Shown here piece after piece: positions 36,711 through 44,769 of a DNA stretch of 54,326 nucleotides. The position numbers and the translations under genes were made by a program. Source of the DNA: Thermoflavimicrobium dichotomicum (lineage in GTDB: Bacteria > Bacillota > Bacilli > Thermoactinomycetales > Thermoactinomycetaceae). Below the pieces are notes generated by a model. It was not told where the DNA came from. It saw only the letters and a list, made by a program, of their open reading frames with translations, and did not search any database. The stretch is taken from assembly GCF_900114055.1 (NCBI RefSeq), contig NZ_FORR01000022.1:1-54326 (forward strand), in the 5' to 3' direction. How positions within the stretch are numbered: position 1 is the first letter of the stretch; the number at the start of each line of letters is the position of its first letter.

Positions 36711-37838
36711 TCACCATTCCTTTCCTCGGATGAAAAGGCGAAATTTTTCACAATCACAGGGAAGTCGAAAATCTCTCAATACCTCTGCCATATTCACATT
36801 AAACTCCCAGGCAACGTGATTCTCTGCGATGCATTGCAATGTTTTCTGTTGTTCTTCGGTTAGCTCATGAAACCGAATTCCCTGTAGAACACGCTTTTTA
36901 TTAAATGCAATCATGAGCATGGCGCGTGTCAATTCAACAGCCACCAAGGCATTATTTGTTCGATTAAAGACATCTTGCAGTAGCGGCAGAGACTGAATCG
37001 CTTGCTCGTGCGACAGCTGACTGAATAACCAGGTCGTATCATGAATGACATCAATCGAAGCAAATAACAGATTGTCATATGCACTTACCCGATCAGGATC
37101 TCGAATCGCATCGATGAGTACCTGGATTGTTCGATCATGCACTTTTCCCTCCTGAATATGTACCAATGCCATTGCTGCAGCCAACTGGATAAGGGGCTCT
37201 TCATTCTTTTCTATGCAATCATTTAAAAAGTTTACGGTTTGCTCATGTTTATCCCGTTGTGTACCAAGTGCAAAAATAAGATTTGTAAGGATGAGAGGGT
37301 TGGTTTCGATTAGCATTTTCTCTCTCAATTGATGGAGCATATCCTCTTTTAACCACTTTACAGATGCCAATGTATAAATCGCAGCTTCCCTAACAGCCAG
37401 ATCAGGATCATGGACTAACTGATAGTATACAGAAATCCCCTTAGCGACAGCTTCTTTGGCTCTTTCCACCCATTCCAGTTCTTTATGTACCTCTTGCAAG
37501 TAGATTTCTGAATAATTTTCCTGCATCGATGACAGTCGTTGATGAGTTAATTGATAGGAAGTGCCATTCGAAATTCCGGCTAAAAGCTCCAATAAATGTT
37601 CCCGATTAAGCGTTTGTTCCTTTTTTACCAATTCAATCAGGAAAGGAACGGTATAGGAAGTAGCCTCAAAGATATATTTGTCACGATATAAAATATAATT
37701 TGAAAGTTTCCCAAAAGACGACCACCAAATTTTTTCATCTTTGGATGTTAATTTAAAAATCTGCTGGGGTATATCCTTTGCTGATCCATATGCGTGGGTT
37801 AAGCGCTCCCAGTCTATTTGATTTAAATTTTCCAACAT
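36711..37838 (-). CDS. HEAT-repeat protein
   Basis: 375 residues, almost wholly helical, with pairs of helices every 35 to 40 residues: DLAVREAAIYTLASVKWL, NPLILTNLIFALGTQ, EPLIQLAAAMALVHIQEG, NALVAVELTRAMLMIAF. Such alpha-solenoids bind other proteins; no catalytic motif. No signal peptide, so cytosolic. The N-terminal part (WERLTHAYGSAKDIPQQI) is typical of Bacillota HEAT proteins of unknown role, some of which accompany toxin or immunity genes; nothing nearby supports that here. Ribosome site GGGAGGG. Confidence 0.8.
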   Translation of the reverse strand: MLENLNQIDWERLTHAYGSAKDIPQQIFKLTSKDEKIWWSSFGKLSNYILYRDKYIFEATSYTVPFLIELVKKEQTLNREHLLELLAGISNGTSYQLTHQRLSSMQENYSEIYLQEVHKELEWVERAKEAVAKGISVYYQLVHDPDLAVREAAIYTLASVKWLKEDMLHQLREKMLIETNPLILTNLIFALGTQRDKHEQTVNFLNDCIEKNEEPLIQLAAAMALVHIQEGKVHDRTIQVLIDAIRDPDRVSAYDNLLFASIDVIHDTTWLFSQLSHEQAIQSLPLLQDVFNRTNNALVAVELTRAMLMIAFNKKRVLQGIRFHELTEEQQKTLQCIAENHVAWEFNVNMAEVLRDFRLPCDCEKFRLFIRGKEW

Positions 37839-37973
37839 TTATAACCCTCCCAAAAATTTTTGTTTTATTTTACATTATAACCGACTTTAATTACAGAACA
37901 AAAAATTTTTATATACATTTTTAACCATTTCATGTGTTATAATATTAAAAAAAGGATGAAAGGAGTTCGATCT

Positions 37974-38531
37974 ATGGTCTTAACCGCCTCCAATATGTTT
38001 CCTCTAGGCAAAAAAGCACCTGACTTCACCTTGCCTGACGTCGTTTCAGGAAAAACCGTTTCTCTTGACGAATTGAAATCGGATGTGGCAACGGTCATCA
38101 TGTTTATCTGCAACCATTGTCCTTACGTCAAACATGTTCAGACACAACTTGTTAAACTGGCGAATGATTACATACCTAAAGGCATTTCATTTATCGCTAT
38201 CAATTCAAACGATATCACCGTAAAACCAGAAGACTCTCCAGAAAAAATGAAAGAAGTGGCAGAGCAGCTAGGCTATCCTTTCCCCTATCTATTTGACGAA
38301 ACCCAAGAAGTGGCAAAAGCTTACCAGGCAGCTTGCACTCCTGATTTCTATATTTTTGACAAAAACCTCCAATGTGTATATCGTGGGCAACTTGACGACT
38401 CCCGTCCCGGTAATGACATTCCCGTTACTGGCGATTCCATTCGTTCAGCACTTGATAGCATTCTACGCAATGAGCCGGTTACAGTCGAACAAAAACCGAG
38501 TATGGGTTGCAACATTAAATGGAAAGAATAA
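37974..38531 (+). CDS. Thioredoxin-like AhpC/TSA family protein
   Basis: 185 residues from ATG 37974 after AAAGGAG; upstream in-frame ATG has no ribosome site. Redoxin fold: LGKKAPDFTLPDVVSGK, the site ICNHCPYVKHVQTQL (C-N-H-C), PDFYIFDKNLQCVYRGQLDD with the cis-Pro region CTPDFY. This subfamily, similar to ResA-like redoxins but cytosolic, is a conserved thiol oxidoreductase of unknown partner. The last Cys (SMGCNIKWKE) is typical of the family. Ends in a strong terminator. Confidence 0.88.
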   Translation: MVLTASNMFPLGKKAPDFTLPDVVSGKTVSLDELKSDVATVIMFICNHCPYVKHVQTQLVKLANDYIPKGISFIAINSNDITVKPEDSPEKMKEVAEQLGYPFPYLFDETQEVAKAYQAACTPDFYIFDKNLQCVYRGQLDDSRPGNDIPVTGDSIRSALDSILRNEPVTVEQKPSMGCNIKWKE

Positions 38532-38542
38532 CCAGAGAGAAC

Positions 38543-38575
38543 AAAAGACCGTGGATGAAACGCACGGTCTTTTTT
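38543..38575. terminator. Terminator of the thioredoxin-like gene
   Basis: AAAAGACCGTG and CACGGTCTTTT with a 9-base loop and T run; usable from both convergent sides. Confidence 0.88.
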
Positions 38576-38614
38576 CTCAACCTTTCTCTACGCTGTTTCA
38601 TAAACTCTACCATT

Positions 38615-39139
38615 CTATTTTTGCTTGATGATCCCACAAGCAATTCGTTTACCTGCATTACCAGCCGGGTCTGTTCGATAGTCATCGGCTTTTTCGTGAA
38701 TGACCAAAGCCGTCCCTCCCGCTTTCAATAAGGAACTCTCTTTTCCTTTTTCAAGCGTAACATTAGGAATCACTTGTGTATTGGTTACCTTACCTTCATG
38801 ATTCACAGTCAGATTCTCCAAATCACCAGCATGCGTTCCCTGTTCATTATGCTTTCCGTGCTTCTTCTGATTTGGGTTAAAATGGCCTCCTGACGATTTA
38901 AAGTCGGGTACTTCACATTTCCCTGTTTCATGAATATGAAAACCATGTTCTCCAGGTGGAAGCCCTTCTGCTTTTACGGTTATCTCCACTCCATTGCCCG
39001 TTTGCTGAAATGAAGCAGTTCCGATCTTTTTTCCCTGATTGTCTACCAATTCAGCTGTTGCAGATAATGAATGGCTACTACAGGCTGTTATAGAAATCCC
39101 AAATATAATACTGCCAACCACAGATCCTATTTTTTTCAT
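38615..39139 (-). CDS. sodC: Cu/Zn superoxide dismutase lipoprotein
   Basis: 174 residues. Lipoprotein signal with lipobox SITAC (Cys20). Metal ligands are all visible: HGFHIHE (two Cu His), GGHFNP (bridging His), THAGDL (Zn His and Asp) and VIHEKADD (Cu His); the active-site Arg in GKRIACG and the disulfide Cys pair (GKCEV..IACG) are kept. It dismutates superoxide on the outer face of the membrane. Unlike B. subtilis YojM, whose Cu site is reported to be incomplete, this one looks complete. Confidence 0.92.
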   Translation of the reverse strand: MKKIGSVVGSIIFGISITACSSHSLSATAELVDNQGKKIGTASFQQTGNGVEITVKAEGLPPGEHGFHIHETGKCEVPDFKSSGGHFNPNQKKHGKHNEQGTHAGDLENLTVNHEGKVTNTQVIPNVTLEKGKESSLLKAGGTALVIHEKADDYRTDPAGNAGKRIACGIIKQK

Positions 39140-39395
39140 TCTTTACCCCCTTTTTTGTAATTCATATTATACCAAATATTATATAAATTTAACAAACAAT
39201 CACTTTCCCAAACAGTCCTTTCGCAATTTCTTTGTCAGTATATCTGCCTGGCAAATGATTTCCGGGATTCTACTGTCATTGGGTCATATTGGGAAAGAAG
39301 AAAACGACTGAATACGAATGGAGGAAAAATCATTCGGGAAAAACTAAGGTTGCTGCTATTAGAGATCATCGATTTTTGCAAGGAAAGGAAAGCAT

Positions 39396-40010
39396 ATGAT
39401 GAAGGAGCAACCGACAACAGTATCCTATTTCGCCTTTGGAGATTCCTTGACCCAAGGAGTGGGTGCGGCAAGACCGGATCAACATTGGGTATCTCAATAT
39501 TTTTCACATCTTCGTTGTTCAGATCAATGTACTTTACGTAATTTTGGTGTGTCGGGAATGACCTCCTCTGAACTGTTTACCTTAATCAATATCCCAAGCA
39601 TAGCACGATTAATTCCTAACGCTACTCATATATCCATTTCAACAGGTGGTTGTGATTTTATTCAGCTATATGAGAGTGGATCTATAACGCTAAAAATATT
39701 ATTTCAAACCATTCGAAAAGTGCATAGCCAGGTTGATCAAATTCTTGCCTTTATTCGTTCACATGCTCCCCAAGCCATTGTTCACCTTTTAGGCTTTTAT
39801 ATTCCTGTACCCGCTTATGAACTGGGTGAAAAGCAAGCTTCCTGGTTTGTTCAGTCCCTGAACAAAAACTATGAAAAAGTATGCCGTCAGTATCAAGCCC
39901 GTTTGGTCAATCCCTTTGATCGTTTTTACAGGCGTTTTGATTATTTCTATGATGAAGTTCATCCCAATCAGGCAGGGCACGATGAAATTGCCAAACTCTT
40001 TATCCATTGA
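39396..40010 (+). CDS. SGNH/GDSL-type hydrolase
   Basis: 204 residues. Block I FGDSLTQGVGA with Ser17, block II NFGVSGMTSSEL with the oxyanion Gly, and block V DEVHPNQAGH with the Asp-His pair, as in SGNH esterases. Block III reads STGGCDF where the family has Gly-x-Asn-Asp: the Asn is replaced by Cys. It has no signal peptide. Related YpmR/TesA-type enzymes hydrolyse esters of lipids or cell-wall parts. ATG follows AAAGGAAAG. Confidence 0.88.
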   Translation: MMKEQPTTVSYFAFGDSLTQGVGAARPDQHWVSQYFSHLRCSDQCTLRNFGVSGMTSSELFTLINIPSIARLIPNATHISISTGGCDFIQLYESGSITLKILFQTIRKVHSQVDQILAFIRSHAPQAIVHLLGFYIPVPAYELGEKQASWFVQSLNKNYEKVCRQYQARLVNPFDRFYRRFDYFYDEVHPNQAGHDEIAKLFIH

Positions 40011-40044
40011 ACCCCAGGCCATTACTCAACCGGAAATAAAATGA

Positions 40045-40076
40045 ACCAACCCCCACTGTACACAGTGAGGGTTGGT
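40045..40076. terminator. Bidirectional terminator
   Basis: ACCAACCCCCACTGT and ACAGTGAGGGTTGGT pair over about 15 bp with one mismatch, between the convergent esterase and dctA genes. Confidence 0.8.
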
Positions 40077-40147
40077 GACTCTGTTCCATGCAAACGGGTT
40101 CAATATCGATTCACCTTATATTTGGCCAATCAATCTCTCAACACGAT

Positions 40148-41419
40148 TCAAGCACCGGTTTTATTACTTACATGAGCCAGTGCATGTTTTGCTTTCTCTT
40201 CATCAAACTCATTTTCACTCTTCGCCACAACAATGGTAGCGATTCCATTTCCGATCAAGTTAACAATTGCTCTTGCTTCAGACATAAAACGGTCTACACC
40301 TAAAAGCAGGGCCAATCCTTCCGGAGGAATCCCGATGTGTAACGCCGAAATCGTCGACGCCAGCACAATAAATCCTCCACCTGTCACTGCAGCAGCACCT
40401 TTTGATGTTATCATCAACACACCGAGAATCATGATTTGTTGCGTGATAGATAAATTCACGCCATATACCTGAGCCAAAAAGAGTACAGCCATGGATAAAT
40501 AAATACTCGTACCATCCAGATTAAACGAATACTTTGTTGGAATCACCATTCCCACAACCGACTTCGAACAGCCATACTTCTCCATTTTGTCCAACATCCG
40601 TGGCAATACCGATTCCGATGATGATGTTCCCAAAACGATAATGAGCTCTTCCTTGATGTAGCGCAAGTAGTTCCACAAACTGAATTTATATATGCGACAG
40701 ATGATTCCCAATACAATAAAAACAAATAAGAACATGGTCATATAAACAGATAACATCAACTTGCCCAAAGTATACAAATATTGCGGTCCAAACTTGCCAA
40801 TCGTGACCGCCATGGCTCCAAAAGCACCTATGGGCGCCACTCGAATCACATAACTGACAATCTTGAAAAAGACAGTCGACAAACGTTCAAAGAAGTCAAT
40901 AATCGGTTCTCCATATTTTCCAAGAGCAGCCAAAGCAAAACCAAACAAAATCGAAAAAAAGACGACTTGCAGAATATCTCCCTTCGCAAAAGCATCAACC
41001 ATACTGGATGGGATGATGTGAACAAAAAAATCAACCCAGTCCATCTTTTCCCCACTGGAGATATATTGGGAAACACTTTCTTTGGTCAGATGAAATTGAG
41101 ATGTATTTAAACCGGCTCCAGGCTTGATAAAATGAGCGACCAACAGACCGATCAATAAGGCAAAAGTGGTTACGATTTCAAAATAAAGAATCGCTTTTCC
41201 ACCAACGCGCCCTACCTTCTTCATGTTTCCAATTTTCGAAATCCCCAATACGATCGTTAAAAAGATAATGGGCGGAATCACCATCTTAATTAGGTTGATA
41301 AACATTTTACTGAGCGGTTCCATGGACTTCGCCGTTTCTGGCCAAAGAATCCCTAAAATAACTGCCAAAATGATAGCGGTGATCACTTGGAACGTCAAGT
41401 TTTTCCAAAGTTTCTTCAT
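40148..41419 (-). CDS. dctA: Dicarboxylate/amino acid:cation symporter (DctA type)
   Basis: 423 residues, eight helices and two re-entrant loops of the DAACS family. HP1 is VLGTSSSESVLPRM, the NMDGT-like helix reads SFNLDGTSIYL, and HP2 with helix 8 is GVDRFMSEARAIVNLIGNG. The last motif, with Arg in MSEAR and Asn in IGNG, is that of C4-dicarboxylate carriers (succinate, fumarate, malate) rather than glutamate ones. Uptake is proton- or sodium-coupled. AAAGGAG lies about 12 bases before the ATG. No two-component regulator is adjacent. Confidence 0.88.
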   Translation of the reverse strand: MKKLWKNLTFQVITAIILAVILGILWPETAKSMEPLSKMFINLIKMVIPPIIFLTIVLGISKIGNMKKVGRVGGKAILYFEIVTTFALLIGLLVAHFIKPGAGLNTSQFHLTKESVSQYISSGEKMDWVDFFVHIIPSSMVDAFAKGDILQVVFFSILFGFALAALGKYGEPIIDFFERLSTVFFKIVSYVIRVAPIGAFGAMAVTIGKFGPQYLYTLGKLMLSVYMTMFLFVFIVLGIICRIYKFSLWNYLRYIKEELIIVLGTSSSESVLPRMLDKMEKYGCSKSVVGMVIPTKYSFNLDGTSIYLSMAVLFLAQVYGVNLSITQQIMILGVLMITSKGAAAVTGGGFIVLASTISALHIGIPPEGLALLLGVDRFMSEARAIVNLIGNGIATIVVAKSENEFDEEKAKHALAHVSNKTGA

Positions 41420-41518
41420 CGAATTTGATAACTCCTTTCATAAAAGTTTCTATATAATACATAATCATATATTATTTATCATATAAATTCTATTCTTTCT
41501 TTTTCCATTAAAAAGCAA

Positions 41519-41571
41519 AACCTCTCACTGCCCCTGCCCCATAAGCAGGACATTGGCAAACATGAGAGGTT
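41519..41571 (-). terminator. Terminator of the sigma-54 activator gene
   Basis: AACCTCTCA and TGAGAGGTT close a long branched hairpin containing CCTGC..GCAGG; TTTTGCTTTTT follows on the minus strand. Confidence 0.6.
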
Positions 41572-41621
41572 CCGTGCTAGAATATAATTAGGGTTATTTG
41601 ACGAAACAGGATTTGAAAGTC

Positions 41622-41643
41622 TTGACAAACCCGGTTTTCCTTT
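41622..41643. repeat. Fragment of the palindromic element (copy E)
   Basis: TTGACAAACCCGGTTTTCC matches the left terminal repeat and arm of copy B; the rest of the element is absent. It lies 12 bases beyond the stop of the sigma-54 activator gene. Confidence 0.5.
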
Positions 41644-41654
41644 AAATGCTTCCA

Positions 41655-43028
41655 CTATATCAACCCATATTTCTTCATTTTATTGTATAATGTGCCCCGT
41701 GAGATCCCCAGTAATTTTGCTGCAGCTGTCTTATTTCCATAAGTAGTACGCAAGGCCTGTTGAATCCGCTGTCGTTCAGGCAGACGTTCTTCTTCACTGG
41801 TACCTGGATCTGCCATCGTTGGAGGTGGTTCCAATTCCAGCCGCTGAACCTGAATGGAGGATGGCAGATGTTGACGCTGGATTTGCTCACCATCCGTCAA
41901 TATGACCAATCGCTCAATAACATTGCGTAATTCACGAACATTTCCAGGCCATGAATGATTCATCAAAGCGACAACCACTTCGGGTTCAAATTGCGGTACC
42001 GGTTTATCATACTGTAAAGCAATTTCCCGCGCGAATACTTGAATGAGTTCAGGTATATCTTCGACCCGTTCACGAAGCGGTGGAATTTCTATGGATACCA
42101 CATTCAAACGGTAAAACAGATCCTCACGAAAAGCTCCCTGTTTGATTCGTTCTTCCAGTTTGCGATTGGTTGCAGCGATGATGCGCACATCCACTTCGAT
42201 CGGTTTTGTTCCTCCCACCCGGTAAAATTGCCGTTCTTGCAAGACACGCAGCAATTTTACTTGCATCTCCAACGGTAATTCCCCTACTTCATCCAGAAAA
42301 ATTGTTCCTTTATGGGCCAATTCCAACTTGCCTGGTCTCCCTTGGCGATCTGCTCCTGTAAACGCCCCGCCCTGATAGCCAAACAGCTCACTTTCAAATA
42401 AAGCGCTGGGAATGGCCCCGCAGTTGATGGCAATAAATGGCTGGCTGGCCCGTTTACTCGCCTGATGAATGGCATGGGCAAACAATTCCTTCCCTACTCC
42501 CGATTCACCTGAAATCAAGACAGTTGCATCCGTTTGAGCCACACGTCTGGCGATTTGAATCGCTTGGGAAATGGCAGATCCATGTCCTTTGATGCGTTGA
42601 AATGGATCATCCGAAAAAGACGATTGGGTTATTTTTTCCTCCAACCGCTGTAATTGTGATGTTTTGGTAAACAGTTCATTTCCCAAACGTACCAGCTTGG
42701 TCACATCCTGTTCCGAAGATATCGCTCCGATTATTTCTCCATCCGCCAGGATCGGGGATGTATTGACCAGAACGTACATGCCCGGCTTCGGCTCATGATA
42801 AGCTTGGCGAATGGGACGCCCTTCATTTAGAATTTGTGCAATTTTAAGCGAATTCCAATCAAACTCGGCAATATTTTTGCCGATAATTTCTGAAGCAGGG
42901 ATTTGGTACAGTTTTTCCGCTGCATGGTTCCAATAAAGAACGGTTCCCTTTGCATCTACAATGGTAATGGCATCATTAATGGTAGAAAGTAATGCCTGGA
43001 GGATATATTCTGCCGTGGAATGCTTCAT
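41655..43028 (-). CDS. Sigma-54-dependent transcriptional activator with PAS domain
   Basis: 457 residues: an N-terminal PAS sensor (about 8-110; [20 protein letters not shown]), a central AAA+ domain with Walker [10 protein letters not shown] (about 173-181), the sigma-54 contact loop GAFTGA (221-226) and Walker [12 protein letters not shown], and a C-terminal Fis-type helix-turn-helix ([20 protein letters not shown]). It belongs to the RocR/BkdR-like activators. It is divergent to proline dehydrogenase, and the gap holds a sigma-54 promoter and a palindrome, so it most likely activates that gene in response to proline or a metabolite. Confidence 0.92.
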   Translation of the reverse strand: MKHSTAEYILQALLSTINDAITIVDAKGTVLYWNHAAEKLYQIPASEIIGKNIAEFDWNSLKIAQILNEGRPIRQAYHEPKPGMYVLVNTSPILADGEIIGAISSEQDVTKLVRLGNELFTKTSQLQRLEEKITQSSFSDDPFQRIKGHGSAISQAIQIARRVAQTDATVLISGESGVGKELFAHAIHQASKRASQPFIAINCGAIPSALFESELFGYQGGAFTGADRQGRPGKLELAHKGTIFLDEVGELPLEMQVKLLRVLQERQFYRVGGTKPIEVDVRIIAATNRKLEERIKQGAFREDLFYRLNVVSIEIPPLRERVEDIPELIQVFAREIALQYDKPVPQFEPEVVVALMNHSWPGNVRELRNVIERLVILTDGEQIQRQHLPSSIQVQRLELEPPPTMADPGTSEEERLPERQRIQQALRTTYGNKTAAAKLLGISRGTLYNKMKKYGLI

Positions 43029-43093
43029 CTTCTCACCTTCATTTCCAAATGCACCTTACTCATTGTACAACGAGCGACCAATTTGATCAAATA

Positions 43094-43197
43094 TGTTCAA
43101 TTTATACATGTATGTTCAATAGAATGAACAAAAATGTATAACCGATCTCCTCTCATCATTTAAATCGCTTTCATTTTAAGTTGGCATGTATTTTGCA
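43094..43197 (+). promoter_or_regulatory. Sigma-54 promoter and activator site of proline dehydrogenase
   Basis: TTGGCATGTATTTTGCA (43181-43197) has the -24 GG and -12 GC ten bases apart, as the TGGCAC-N5-TTGCA consensus requires. About 60 bases upstream, TGTTCA-ATAGAA-TGAACA (43113-43130) is a perfect palindrome, with another TGTTCAA at 43094-43100: a likely binding site for the divergent activator. Confidence 0.85.
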
Positions 43198-43246
43198 TTA
43201 GAATCTAACGAAGCCATTTTTCTAATGAAAGAAAGGAGCGAGAATC

Positions 43247-44167
43247 ATGGAACAACTCATGCGGAATGCATTACTCTTTCTATCAAAAAACCGGCTCGCC
43301 AACCAAGCGGCCAAAAAATGGGGATTGCGTTTCGGAGCCAGTCGCTTTGTGGCTGGGGAAACCATTGAATCTGCGATCCAGGTGGTACGTGAATTGAATC
43401 GTCAAGGCATTGCAGCGACCCTGGACCATTTGGGAGAATTCGTTTTTAGTGAAGAAGAGGCCATTGAATCCGCTGATTACTGTATTCGTACACTGGATGC
43501 GATTCATGAGTCAGGAGTGAACTCAAACCTTTCTCTGAAATTAACACAGTTAGGTTTAGATATCTCCAAAGACCTATGTATGAAAAATATGCGCCGCATC
43601 CTGGATCGGGCAAAGGAACACGGAAACTTCGTCCGGATTGATATGGAAGATTACGCCCATAACGAAGTGACAATGGAGATTTTTAAAGAGTTGCGCCGGG
43701 AATACGGGGAAACGATCGGGTTGGTATTACAGGCTTATCTATATAAAGTAGAAAAAGACCTGGATGAACTTAACTCATTCAAACCGAATCTACGTCTCGT
43801 GAAAGGAGCTTATAAAGAGTCTCCGGAAGTGGCTTTCCCAAATAAAGAAGATGTCGATAAAAACTTCATTAAAATCATTGAAAAACATCTTCTATATGGA
43901 AATTATGCAGCTGTTGCTACTCACGATGAAAAAGTCATTGAGCACGTAAAGAAATTTGTTAAAGAGCACAATATACCAAACTCTCAATTTGAATTCCAGA
44001 TGTTGTATGGCATTCGGACTCAAATGCAACAACAACTGGCCAAAGAAGGATATACGATGCGGGTTTATGTTCCATATGGAAATGACTGGTATGGCTACTT
44101 TATGCGCCGTTTGGCTGAACGTCCTGCTAACGTTGGATTCGTTTTGAAATCGATGTTTAAAAAATGA
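43247..44167 (+). CDS. putB: Proline dehydrogenase
   Basis: 306 residues, monofunctional PRODH of the Bacillota type. FAD-barrel features: RFVAGETIESAIQVVRELN, ATLDHLGEFVFS, SLKLTQLGLDIS, FVRIDMEDYAH, VLQAYLYKVEKDL, LRLVKGAYKES, AVATHDEKVI, FQMLYGIRTQMQ, RVYVPYGNDWYGYFMRRLAERP. It oxidises proline to pyrroline-5-carboxylate, giving electrons to the respiratory chain. Ribosome site GAAAGGAGCG. No pyrroline-5-carboxylate dehydrogenase is next to it, so the second step is encoded elsewhere. Confidence 0.95.
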   Translation: MEQLMRNALLFLSKNRLANQAAKKWGLRFGASRFVAGETIESAIQVVRELNRQGIAATLDHLGEFVFSEEEAIESADYCIRTLDAIHESGVNSNLSLKLTQLGLDISKDLCMKNMRRILDRAKEHGNFVRIDMEDYAHNEVTMEIFKELRREYGETIGLVLQAYLYKVEKDLDELNSFKPNLRLVKGAYKESPEVAFPNKEDVDKNFIKIIEKHLLYGNYAAVATHDEKVIEHVKKFVKEHNIPNSQFEFQMLYGIRTQMQQQLAKEGYTMRVYVPYGNDWYGYFMRRLAERPANVGFVLKSMFKK

Positions 44168-44227
44168 ACTTAGGATGGCCATCATCTACTGCAATTATCC
44201 TCTTTTTTCTTTATCTTCATCATTTAC

Positions 44228-44266
44228 AGGCCGTTGATCAACAAAATAGGTCAACGGCCTTCATTT
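44228..44266 (+). terminator. Terminator of proline dehydrogenase
   Basis: AGGCCGTTGATC and GGTCAACGGCCT form a strong stem followed by TTCATTT. Confidence 0.8.
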
Positions 44267-44344
44267 ATGGATTCGACACCGATGAACCCGTTTTATTCAA
44301 ATATTCATTTTAATATTGTAACAAAGAAAGAGATATGCTATATT

Positions 44345-44368
44345 TTATTCAAATATATTTTTGAATAA
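44345..44368 (+). promoter_or_regulatory. CadC-type operator
   Basis: TTATTCAAATAT-ATTTTTGAATAA is a 12+12 palindrome with one mismatch, of the class bound by ArsR/CadC repressors (TCAAATA..TTTGA). It abuts the ribosome site (AAGGAG) of cadC. A second TTATTCAAATAT half lies near 44293. Confidence 0.8.
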
Positions 44369-44379
44369 GGAGCGAAATT

Positions 44380-44757
44380 ATGTCTGAGCGTCAGATATCT
44401 TCCACTCCAGATGTTTGCGAAGTTTTTTGTTATGACGAAGAAAAAGTGCAACATTTACAAAACAGAGTTCATGAAGTCAATGGATTAAGTGCTCTGTTCA
44501 AGGCACTTGGTGATGAAACCCGTCTGAAAATCGCCTATGCTCTTACATTGGAAAAAGAACTTTGCGTTTGTGATATTGCCAACATTCTCGGTTCGACGGT
44601 AGCTACAGCTTCACACCATCTGCGTCTTCTCAAACATTTGGGTGTAGCCAAAAGCCGCAAGGAAGGCAAATTGGTCTTTTATTCACTGGATGATGATCAT
44701 GTGAAGGACATCATTCAGATCGCTTTGGAGCACTGGAAAGAAATAGAAGCAAAATGA
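44380..44757 (+). CDS. cadC: ArsR family metal-sensing repressor (CadC)
   Basis: 125 residues. Winged helix of the ArsR/SmtB family: ALFKALGDETRLKIAYAL, ELCVCDIANILGSTVATASH, HLRLLKHLGVAKSRKEG. The N-terminal Cys (PDVCEVFCYDE) and the ELCVCD pair form the Cd/Pb/Zn sensing site of CadC. When metal binds, it leaves the operator just upstream. It is the first gene of a cadC-cadA-lipoprotein operon; cadA starts a few bases after its stop. Confidence 0.93.
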   Translation: MSERQISSTPDVCEVFCYDEEKVQHLQNRVHEVNGLSALFKALGDETRLKIAYALTLEKELCVCDIANILGSTVATASHHLRLLKHLGVAKSRKEGKLVFYSLDDDHVKDIIQIALEHWKEIEAK

Positions 44758-44769
44758 GGGTTGGGAAAT

